Assembly: GCA_030630165.1 (NCBI GenBank)
Contig: DAOVNN010000150.1
Location: forward strand, 1-7,069
Direction of reading: 5' to 3'
DNA: 7,069 bases
Source of the DNA: Candidatus Krumholzibacteriota bacterium
GTDB lineage: Bacteria > Krumholzibacteriota > Krumholzibacteriia > Krumholzibacteriales > Krumholzibacteriaceae
Shown here: piece by piece, positions 1-4,966 of the stretch
Position numbering within the stretch: the stretch's first letter is position 1
How the letters are laid out: each line of letters starts with the position of its first letter
Notes under the pieces: model-generated
Told to the model about the DNA's origin: nothing
Seen by the model: the letters and a program-made list of their open reading frames with translations, nothing else
Databases searched by the model: none
Made by a program: the position numbers and the translations under genes

Positions 1-1797
1 GTGTCCCTCGTCTTCGAAGACGAGATATTCCACTTCGACGCCGTTTTTTCTCGCCGCTTCGACGATCTCGTCTGACTCGACCTTCAATACCCTCGGGTCG
101 TTCGCGCCCTGCAGGACCATCAGCGGCCGTACGATATTATCCGCGTGGAACAGCGGTGAGATCTTCGTGAGATATGCGCGGTCCGTCCGGGGATCGCCAA
201 GTTCCTTGTAGAGCGCTTTCCTGTAATTCTCCCACCATGACGGGATGCTCTCGAGAGTGCGGACCCAGTTCGATATCCCGAAGATATCTACGCCTGCGGC
301 AAACTCCTCGGGCGTGAATGTCAGCGCCGCCAGGGCGATGTAGCCGCCGTAACTTCCGCCGGCGATCGCGACCCTGTCGGAATCGATGAACCCGGTCGAG
401 GCCATCCAGGCCTTTCCCTCGATGCAGTCCTTCAGATCGTCCTCGCCGTGCCTCATGTCGTCGAGGCTGTAGAACCTCTTGCCGTATCCGTGGCTGCCCC
501 GGTTGTTGACGGCCAGGACGGCGTATCCCTTGTTGACGAGATACTGGACGAACGAGCTGTAGCCTACGCGCGCCTGCCCGCCCGGTCCTCCATGCACCCA
601 TACCACCGCGGGGGCCTTCGCATTCGGCCCGGCACAGCAGGGCCTGTAATAGATCGCCGGTATTTCGAGCCCGTCGAAAGATTTATACCTTACGACCTCG
701 GCCTCGACGAGGTGGTCCGGATCGATCTCCGGGTTGAGGGTATCGGTGATCCTGTTATACCTGCCCGTTTCGAAATCGAAGATGTACAGATTATTGGGAG
801 AACGTGAACCGTTCACGTAGAAGCGCATCAGCTTCTCGCTCCTCGAGATCCCGACCGACGTTATGACTCCGTCGGGAAGCTCCGGCAGCTCCACCAGGCT
901 GTCGGTCTCCATGTCGAAGATCCTGAACTCCGTGCTCGCGTCGTTGTTGATCGCCGTCACCCTGTAGCGGCCGTTGTACGAGAAATAGGCGTAGCTGATA
1001 TCCCAGTCGGCAGTCTCGGCCGTTTCGCTCCCGCCGCTTGTGATGTCGTACCGGCGGAGATAGGTGAACTCCGCACCCTCGTCGGTGAGGTAGTAGAGAT
1101 AGCGCGAGTCGGAGCTGAAATCCATCGGCTGGAAATTGACGTCTCCATCGTGAGGAGTAAGGTGCCTGACTTCGCCCACCTCGCGATCGTAGAGAAACAT
1201 GTCCGAATCGTGAGTGGTGTTCGTCTTCGACATCGACATGTACCGCATGTCGTTCGACATCCAGCCGAAGTTGTAGCCGGCGTCGTTGAGAAAGATCATC
1301 TTCGCCGACAGCGTCTTGATGTCCATCAGGTAGACGTCCATGTATTTTGCGTCCCTCCTGTTCGAACCGAAGAGGAACGAGTCCATCTTGTGCGTCCACC
1401 CGTAGAAGACCGCCCGTGCTCCGGAGTACGGCGTCAGGTCAGTGACGGTCCCGTCGAGGTCATAGAGAAAGATATGATAGAGTTCGTTCCCCTCGCGATC
1501 GGCGAGGCAGAGGAACCTGTTGTCTTCCGGAAAGTATGAGAGCGCGAAGATTGAGTTGTCGTTCGAGTATGTCAGCTGATCCATCTCGCCGCCCGCGACA
1601 GGGATCGACCAGGCATTCCTTATTCCGGTCCCGTCGGTGGTGACCAGCAGCTTCGTCTCGTCATGCGAGAACGATCCGCCCGAGACGGATAGCGTGTTCA
1701 TGAACTGTTCTATGGTGTACTGCTTCGTTCCCTCCGTGGAACATCCCGAAAGGGTGAGCATGGCGACCAGAAAGAGGACCGGGGCGGTGCTTCTCAT
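1..1797 (-). CDS. S9 family (prolyl oligopeptidase/acylaminoacyl-peptidase type) lipoprotein peptidase, 3' end cut by window edge
   Basis: Serine peptidase of family S9, expected to cleave peptides at the cell envelope. I translated 599 uninterrupted codons from ATG at 1797 to base 1. The N terminus is a lipoprotein signal: hydrophobic residues 7-16, then lipobox L16-S17-G18-C19 with Ser at +2. Residues about 25-375 are rich in repeated Asp/Tyr strands (SFSHDETKLL, FSSDSRYLYY, FSYNGRYRVT), typical of the S9 beta-propeller. The alpha/beta-hydrolase domain follows, with oxyanion-side motif HGGPGG (402-407), NNRGSHGYG, nucleophile Ser482 in GGSYGG, Asp567 in GANDPRV and His599 in EDEGH, the last codon visible. 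The Asp-to-His spacing of 32 equals that of DPP-IV. Family members run somewhat longer, so a few tens of residues are probably missing beyond the edge. The start is supported by AAGGAGGA at 1801-1808. The gene is divergent from hsp20. Family assignment is firm; substrate and S9B/S9C subfamily are not resolved. Confidence 0.95.
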   Translation of the reverse strand, partial: MRSTAPVLFLVAMLTLSGCSTEGTKQYTIEQFMNTLSVSGGSFSHDETKLLVTTDGTGIRNAWSIPVAGGEMDQLTYSNDNSIFALSYFPEDNRFLCLADREGNELYHIFLYDLDGTVTDLTPYSGARAVFYGWTHKMDSFLFGSNRRDAKYMDVYLMDIKTLSAKMIFLNDAGYNFGWMSNDMRYMSMSKTNTTHDSDMFLYDREVGEVRHLTPHDGDVNFQPMDFSSDSRYLYYLTDEGAEFTYLRRYDITSGGSETAETADWDISYAYFSYNGRYRVTAINNDASTEFRIFDMETDSLVELPELPDGVITSVGISRSEKLMRFYVNGSRSPNNLYIFDFETGRYNRITDTLNPEIDPDHLVEAEVVRYKSFDGLEIPAIYYRPCCAGPNAKAPAVVWVHGGPGGQARVGYSSFVQYLVNKGYAVLAVNNRGSHGYGKRFYSLDDMRHGEDDLKDCIEGKAWMASTGFIDSDRVAIAGGSYGGYIALAALTFTPEEFAAGVDIFGISNWVRTLESIPSWWENYRKALYKELGDPRTDRAYLTKISPLFHADNIVRPLMVLQGANDPRVLKVESDEIVEAARKNGVEVEYLVFEDEGH

Positions 1798-1800
1798 CTT

Positions 1801-1808
1801 TCCTCCTT
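1801..1808 (-). promoter_or_regulatory. Shine-Dalgarno site of the S9 peptidase gene
   Basis: The minus strand reads AAGGAGGA, with GGAGG ending 4 nt before ATG at 1797. It fixes the start directly ahead of the lipoprotein signal peptide and excludes the internal ATG at codon 13, which lies inside the hydrophobic segment. Confidence 0.85.
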
Positions 1809-1811
1809 ACA

Positions 1812-1828
1812 GGCGGCCTCGGGCCGCC
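1812..1828 (-). promoter_or_regulatory. GC-only hairpin in the 5' leader of the S9 peptidase gene
   Basis: A perfect 7-bp inverted repeat (GGCGGCC, TCG loop on the plus strand, GGCCGCC) sits 3 bp upstream of the SD site. On the mRNA it would be a very stable stem with no U tract, so it does not look like a terminator. If transcription starts near 1832 (the sigma-54-like candidate) the stem lies at the extreme 5' end, where such stems protect mRNA from decay; it could also limit ribosome access. The structure is seen; the function is inferred. Confidence 0.45.
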
Positions 1829-1843
1829 GTCAATGGTTGGCCC

Positions 1844-1859
1844 GCCCGGACGGTGCCAG
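1844..1859 (-). promoter_or_regulatory. Weak sigma-54-like -24/-12 element upstream of the S9 peptidase
   Basis: The minus strand reads CTGGCACCGTCCGGGC. The TGGCAC box matches the RpoN -24 consensus fully, and the GG and GC dinucleotides are 12 bp apart as required, but the TT before the -12 GC is replaced by GG. The predicted start is near 1832, 35 nt before the ATG. GC-rich DNA produces such matches by chance. A weak sigma-70 alternative on the same strand is CTGACC, then 16 bp, then TATATG, in the AT-rich stretch around 1866-1893. Confidence 0.25.
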
Positions 1860-1895
1860 ATCATATAAGCGTACTCTATCAATGGTCAGTATTAC

Positions 1896-1910
1896 TTTAT
1901 ACGGTATAAA
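1896..1910. promoter_or_regulatory. 15-bp perfect palindrome, candidate operator
   Basis: TTTATACGGTATAAA has 7-bp perfect arms around a single G and lies in the AT-rich stretch 1860-1930. Its centre is about 71 bp upstream of the predicted start of the S9 gene's sigma-54-like promoter, a normal place for an activator site. It could equally be a repressor site. No protein can be assigned. Confidence 0.35.
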
Positions 1911-1950
1911 CGATATATGTTCCATTGTTTTTCAGCCTTTGCGGGTGTCG

Positions 1951-1967
1951 CCCCCGCTGAGCGGGGG
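1951..1967. repeat. GC-rich hairpin (7-bp arms, 3-nt loop)
   Basis: The sequence is CCCCCGC, TGA loop, GCGGGGG. The stem is perfect and strong in either direction. No T run follows on either strand, so it is not a canonical intrinsic terminator. The upstream GCGGG at 1941-1945 could compete for the CCCGC arm, giving two mutually exclusive stems. Confidence 0.4.
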
Positions 1968-2006
1968 GTCGTCGGTCGCTTTCGGGCCCACTGATGCGGG
2001 AGCATG

Positions 2007-2021
2007 CTGCCACGATGGCAG
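2007..2021. repeat. Small inverted repeat CTGCCA-CGA-TGGCAG
   Basis: Perfect 6-bp arms with a 3-nt loop, plus one possible G-T pair outside. It lies in the middle of the GC-rich intergenic block. It may be an RNA stem or a protein site; chance is also possible at this size. Confidence 0.25.
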
Positions 2022-2111
2022 TTGTGGCGCTGTCAGCCGATGCGTTCTGGCAGTGTTTTGTCATGCCGGAGCCCCTCGATTGCCGTGAGCCCCCTCTCTG
2101 CGGGGATGTGG

Positions 2112-2140
2112 CACATGTATAACAGCTTATAATATATGTG
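2112..2140 (+). promoter_or_regulatory. AT-rich palindromic stretch with a consensus -10 hexamer upstream of hsp20
   Basis: A perfect TATAAT lies at 2128-2133, but no good -35 hexamer is found 16-18 bp upstream. Overlapping it are two imperfect symmetries: TATAA-CAGC-TTATA (2118-2131) and CACATGTAT/ATATATGTG (2112-2120 with 2132-2140, 8 of 9 matched). This could be a vegetative promoter with an operator, or an activator site about 63 bp upstream of the sigma-54-like start. Evidence is suggestive only. Confidence 0.3.
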
Positions 2141-2161
2141 GTTATCTTGTGGCAGGCAGTT

Positions 2162-2178
2162 CTGGCACACAAGATGCG
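2162..2178 (+). promoter_or_regulatory. Sigma-54 (RpoN)-type -24/-12 promoter of hsp20
   Basis: CTGGCACACAAGATGCG matches the consensus YTGGCACG-N4-TTGCW in the whole TGGCAC box and in TGC of the -12 box. GG and GC are exactly 12 bp apart. Transcription would start near 2189 and leave a leader of about 52 nt. No CIRCE repeat or clear sigma-32 promoter is seen, so this is the best promoter candidate for the gene. E. coli ibpB is reported to use a sigma-54 promoter besides sigma-32, so RpoN control of an Hsp20 has precedent. Confidence 0.5.
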
Positions 2179-2227
2179 TATTGTCTGATCAGCAGACGAA
2201 CCCGGATGAACGATCTGAAAGCAGCAC

Positions 2228-2234
2228 AGGAGGT
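2228..2234 (+). promoter_or_regulatory. Shine-Dalgarno site that sets the hsp20 start
   Basis: AGGAGGT lies 6 nt before ATG at 2241. An in-frame ATG at 2136 would add 35 residues (rich in Cys, Ser and Thr) without an SD site and would start upstream of the best promoter; it is rejected as the start. Confidence 0.9.
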
Positions 2235-2240
2235 ATTGAG

Positions 2241-2687
2241 ATGAGACTGGTAAAATGGAGGCCGGGAGCAGGACTTCCCGTTAATCACAATCACTTCGAG
2301 AAGATGTTCGACGATTTCTTCGGTGTGAACCGCAGAAGGATGGATCTCCAGAATTTCGACTGGACCCCGAGGGTCAATGTCGAGGAGCAGGAGGACAGGT
2401 TCGAGATCACCGCGGAAGTCCCCGGCATGAAGAAGGAAGATATCGATATCGAGGTCCAGGACAACGTCCTGACGATCAAGGGCGAGCGAAGGTTCGAGAA
2501 GGAAGAAGAGGACGCCAGCTATCACATCTGCGAGAGAAGCTACGGCACCTTCCAGAGGGCATTCACTCTCCCGGAGAACGTGAAGAGCGATGATATCGAG
2601 GCTGAATACAAGGACGGCATACTGAAGCTTGCCCTTCCCAAGGTCGAGCCGCAGAAGCCGAAAGAGATCAAGGTCGAAGTAAAGTAG
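2241..2687 (+). CDS. Small heat-shock protein, Hsp20/alpha-crystallin family
   Basis: An ATP-independent holdase chaperone that binds unfolding proteins in the cytoplasm and forms large oligomers. The product is 148 residues, normal for bacterial class A Hsp20. Residues 1-40 form a short N-terminal arm with aromatic anchors (FEKMFDDFFG, 19-28). The alpha-crystallin domain spans about 42-136 and shows VPGMKKEDIDIEV (60-72), ERSYGTFQRAFTLP (98-111) and the signature DGILKLALPK (125-134). The C-terminal extension carries the I-x-V anchor I143-K-V145 used in oligomer assembly. The gene stands alone on the plus strand, divergent from the S9 peptidase and convergent with the bactofilin gene. It has its own promoter candidates and a strong terminator. 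Assignment to the family is certain; the paralogue name is not. Confidence 0.97.
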   Translation: MRLVKWRPGAGLPVNHNHFEKMFDDFFGVNRRRMDLQNFDWTPRVNVEEQEDRFEITAEVPGMKKEDIDIEVQDNVLTIKGERRFEKEEEDASYHICERSYGTFQRAFTLPENVKSDDIEAEYKDGILKLALPKVEPQKPKEIKVEVK

Positions 2688-2708
2688 ACGCGGGCCACTG
2701 ACAACACA

Positions 2709-2737
2709 AAGAGGGGGCGCCTCGTGCGCCCCCTCTT
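2709..2737. terminator. Strong, probably bidirectional intrinsic terminator between hsp20 and the bactofilin gene
   Basis: A 12-bp perfect stem (AAGAGGGGGCGC pairing with GCGCCCCCTCTT) encloses the 5-nt loop CTCGT. It begins 21 bp after the hsp20 stop codon. Downstream on the plus strand comes a T-containing ATATAT run; on the minus strand TTTGTGTTGT follows the GC core of the stem. It can therefore end hsp20 and also the parAB-M23-bactofilin transcript, whose last stop lies about 85 bp away. Confidence 0.85.
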
Positions 2738-2751
2738 CATATATATATCCG

Positions 2752-2798
2752 CGCCGTTCCGGGCGGACCGCACCCGTCCGGTTTTATATGAAACGGCG
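2752..2798. repeat. Nested inverted repeats, possible second terminator
   Basis: The outer 7-bp arms CGCCGTT (2752-2758) and AACGGCG (2792-2798) enclose the inner stem CGGAC (2764-2768) and GTCCG (2776-2780). On the plus strand GTTTTATATG follows the inner stem, as in a weak terminator. It lies in the 3' untranslated region of the bactofilin transcript and might also protect that 3' end. Confidence 0.35.
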
Positions 2799-2820
2799 TC
2801 TGTCTGTGGCTGCCCGGCTG

Positions 2821-3291
2821 TTACTTGTTCCAGGCGCCGGTCTTTTCCTTCTCTTCCTTCTTGACCTCGGGCGGAGTAACCGCGGAAGCCATCGGCTTGC
2901 CGTCCGGGCTCATCTTGCACGAGCCCTCGAAGAACACGCCTTCATCGATGACGAGTCTTCTCGTCTTGATGTCTCCTTCGAGACGCGATCCGGCCTGAAG
3001 CTCGATCTTCTCTTTCGCATCGATGTTACCGTTGACCGTTCCGCCGACGACCGCATTCGAGACCTTGATATCGGCCTTGACCTTTCCGCCCTTGCCGATC
3101 ACCAGTGTACCACCCGGGCAGTTGACGTTTCCCTCGAAGTCACCATCGATCCGGAGGGTCCCGTCCTGGACGTCTATCGTCCCGTTTACCTTGCATCCCT
3201 TGCCGATAATCGAATTCATCTTTCCCTCGTCAGCCATGCTTTCACCTTCTTTCCCGAACATTGCGAGCCCCTTCTTTGCTGTCTTTCCCAT
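2821..3291 (-). CDS. Bactofilin, polymer-forming cytoskeletal protein (DUF583 family)
   Basis: Bactofilins polymerise without nucleotide into membrane-associated filaments that scaffold cell-wall enzymes and, in Myxococcus, the ParABS apparatus. The product is 156 residues. The core from about residue 26 to 128 begins NSIIGKGCKVNG and continues as short beta-helix rungs (GTLRIDGDFEGNV, GTLVIGKGGKVKADI, GGTVNGNIDAKEKIEL, GSRLEGDIKTRRLVI). It is flanked by a polar N terminus and a charged Lys/Glu tail, as in the family. The start at 3291 is chosen because AGGCGG (3298-3303) lies 6 nt upstream, immediately after the stop codon of the M23 gene, suggesting coupled translation. ATG at 3261 (MFGKE, resembling many bactofilin N termini) and ATG at 3237 (AAGGTGA upstream) are possible alternatives. 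Last gene of the cluster. Confidence 0.95.
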   Translation of the reverse strand: MGKTAKKGLAMFGKEGESMADEGKMNSIIGKGCKVNGTIDVQDGTLRIDGDFEGNVNCPGGTLVIGKGGKVKADIKVSNAVVGGTVNGNIDAKEKIELQAGSRLEGDIKTRRLVIDEGVFFEGSCKMSPDGKPMASAVTPPEVKKEEKEKTGAWNK

Positions 3292-3303
3292 TACAATCCG
3301 CCT

Positions 3304-4083
3304 TTATTTCAACAGATACTTCAACGGATCGACATGAACGTTGTCCTGCGTCACCTCGAAGTGCAGATGAGGCGCGGTGCTTCTTCCGGTGTTGCCGGAA
3401 TAAGCTATCGTCTGCCCCCTGCCGACTCTTTCGCCCCTCATTACTACCAGTCTGTCATTGTGCCCGTAAAGGGTTTTTATGCCGTAGCCGTGATCCATGA
3501 GCACATAGTACCCGTACGCATCGTCCCAGCCTGCCTCGACGATATAGCCCGAAGCCGCCGACCTGACAGGCGTTCCTCGTTCCACGCCGATGTCGATACC
3601 GGGGTGGTGATCGGGGTCTCCCGCCCCGCCGGACACGTTGTACGACTTCGTTATATATCCGCGTACGGGCCAGAAACAGGGAATCGACCTCAGCATCTGC
3701 TCCTTGCCGCTCTGCACTTCCCTGTCTGTCAGCCCGTCGCTCTCCTGCGACCTGTATATGGCAAGGCTGTCTTCCCCCGCTATATCGACCCCGAGCATCT
3801 GCCTTACCTTCAGATCCATTGCATGGAGCTCTGAAAGGTTACGAACGACCTCGCCGATCCGCTCGTTCCTCCTGGTCAGGTCCTCTACCTGTCCGGCCAG
3901 AACGAGCGATTCCCTCGCCTTCAGCAGCAGCTTGCCGTAAGTAGCGACGAAGACTACCATCGCCACCAGACCGATGCACACGAAGGCGACGAGCACATGG
4001 AAGAGCCGGTAGGAGATCTCGTAGTTCCGCGTCTTCTGCGGATCGTGCGGAACGACAATGACAGTAAATGTATCCTTATCCAT
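3304..4083 (-). CDS. Membrane-anchored M23 (LytM/peptidase M23) endopeptidase
   Basis: A zinc metallopeptidase expected to cut peptidoglycan cross-links in the periplasm. The product is 259 residues. A short cytoplasmic N terminus (1-27) precedes one transmembrane helix (about 28-49) with no cleavage signal. A probable coiled coil follows (about 55-97). The M23 domain lies at about 138-257. Zinc ligands are visible: His160 and Asp164 in HHPGID, and His241 in HLH. The catalytic His208 (LYGH) and His239 are also present, so the enzyme should be active, unlike degenerate EnvC/NlpD-type activators. The gene lies 30 bp after parB and 12 bp before the bactofilin gene. M23 peptidases and bactofilins are frequent neighbours and functional partners in cell-shape control. 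The SD site is weak (GACGGGA just before ATG), so translation may depend on parB. The exact bond cut is not predictable. Confidence 0.95.
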   Translation of the reverse strand: MDKDTFTVIVVPHDPQKTRNYEISYRLFHVLVAFVCIGLVAMVVFVATYGKLLLKARESLVLAGQVEDLTRRNERIGEVVRNLSELHAMDLKVRQMLGVDIAGEDSLAIYRSQESDGLTDREVQSGKEQMLRSIPCFWPVRGYITKSYNVSGGAGDPDHHPGIDIGVERGTPVRSAASGYIVEAGWDDAYGYYVLMDHGYGIKTLYGHNDRLVVMRGERVGRGQTIAYSGNTGRSTAPHLHFEVTQDNVHVDPLKYLLK

Positions 4084-4113
4084 TCCCGTCTGCGGATCAT
4101 GGCCTCTGCGGCC

Positions 4114-4965
4114 CTACATCTCCGTATCCACCCCCATCTTCTCGAGAATCGCTTCCAGTTCCTCGGTCGAATAATATTCTATCGAAATCACGCCGCCCCT
4201 GCGTCTCGGCGTTATCTTTACCCTTGTCCCGAATCTCAGTTCGGCGCGCTCCTCTACGGCGGCGATCTGCGGGTCAGCCTGTCTGCGTCTTTTCTTCCGC
4301 GCTTTCTTCGCCGGTGCGGCCTCCTCGATTTCGCGAACTGTGAATCCCTGCAAAACAACTCTTTCGGCCCATTCGATCTGCCCGGCCTCGCCCTCGATCG
4401 AGAGAATGGCCCTGGCGTGGCCCGCGGTCAGCTTTCCCTGCTCGAGCATCTCTATCACCCGCACGGGCAGCTTCAGCAGCCTGAGCGTATTGGCCACCGT
4501 GCTCCTGTCCTTACCGAGCATCCCGGCGACCTCTTTTACGGTGATTCCAAACTCATCCCTGAGGGCGGCATATCCCCGGGCCTCCTCGACCGGCGTAAGG
4601 TCCTCCCGCTGGAGGTTCTCCAGCAGGGCGAACTTGAGAGAGTCGTCATCATCGATATCCCTCACTATGGCGGGGATAGTCGGCCTTCCGGCCATCTTCG
4701 AGGCGCGCAGCCTCCGCTCGCCGATGACGAGCTGATATCTGTCGCCCGCCCGGCGCACGACGACGGGCTGAAGTACGCCGTGTTTCTTTATCGACTCGGC
4801 GAGCTCACCGAGATGTTCGTCATTGAAATGCTCGCGCGGCTGGTGAGGATTGGCTTCGATGCTTTCGATGTCAAGCTCTTTGACCCTCTCGGTCTCCGAG
4901 ACGCTTTCCTTCAGGTCAGCCGAAAGAAGTGCCTCCAGCCCCCTCCCCAGGACTTCCTTTTTCAT
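4114..4965 (-). CDS. parB: ParB/Spo0J chromosome-partitioning CTPase clamp
   Basis: ParB binds parS near the origin, loads and slides on DNA as a CTP-dependent clamp, and stimulates ParA. The product is 283 residues, a typical chromosomal length. The N-terminal LGRGLEALL (6-14) is the ParA-stimulating segment. The CTP-binding motifs are GVLQP (63-67), GERRLRA (82-88) and ENLQREDL (116-123). The helix-turn-helix lies at about 141-165 (ITVKEVAGMLGKDRSTVAN). A Lys/Arg-rich linker (AKKARKKRRR) leads to the C-terminal dimerisation domain. The start is fixed by GGAGGAG at 4972-4978. The stop of parA and the start of parB are separated by one base, so translation is coupled. No parS site is visible in this window. 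Confidence 0.97.
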   Translation of the reverse strand: MKKEVLGRGLEALLSADLKESVSETERVKELDIESIEANPHQPREHFNDEHLGELAESIKKHGVLQPVVVRRAGDRYQLVIGERRLRASKMAGRPTIPAIVRDIDDDDSLKFALLENLQREDLTPVEEARGYAALRDEFGITVKEVAGMLGKDRSTVANTLRLLKLPVRVIEMLEQGKLTAGHARAILSIEGEAGQIEWAERVVLQGFTVREIEEAAPAKKARKKRRRQADPQIAAVEERAELRFGTRVKITPRRRGGVISIEYYSTEELEAILEKMGVDTEM

Positions 4966-4966
4966 A

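Larger units (their letters stand above)
1921..2110. other. GC-rich, hairpin-rich intergenic block without a convincing gene
   Basis: This block lies between two AT-rich stretches (about 1860-1930 and 2115-2145). It contains a hairpin at 1951-1967, one at 2007-2021, and C-run/G-run pairs near 2090-2105. Open frames exist on both strands, but they have no SD site, no recognisable domain and odd codon use. It may be a structured non-coding RNA, an untranslated leader or decayed sequence; nothing here decides between these. Confidence 0.4.

Noticed and set aside
137..1399. Apparent minus-strand open frames inside the S9 peptidase region
   Set aside because: They are out of frame with the continuous S9 reading frame (1797 to 1), which carries the full catalytic triad. 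That gene has no stop codon within the window, so it is easily missed.
2016..2030. Further sigma-54-like match TGGCAG with GC 12 bp on
   Set aside because: It lacks the C of TGGCAC and the TT of the -12 box; it is too degenerate and sits in a GC-rich block where such matches are expected.
1897..2172. 91-codon minus-strand open frame in the divergent intergenic region
   Set aside because: No SD site or known domain, and it overlaps both promoter regions. Its composition looks like translated non-coding GC-rich DNA.
2189..2240. RNA thermometer in the hsp20 leader
   Set aside because: No U-rich or CCU stretch capable of pairing with the AGGAGGT site is visible in the short leader, so a ROSE or fourU element is not supported.
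2788..3834. Long plus-strand open frame opposite the bactofilin and M23 genes
   Set aside because: The minus strand encodes two clear family proteins with intact motifs across this stretch. The plus-strand frame has no SD site or recognisable domain and arises from the codon bias of the real genes.
4101..4113. GGCC-TCTGC-GGCC repeat between parB and the M23 gene
   Set aside because: Four-base arms without a T run are too short to call a terminator or regulatory stem.
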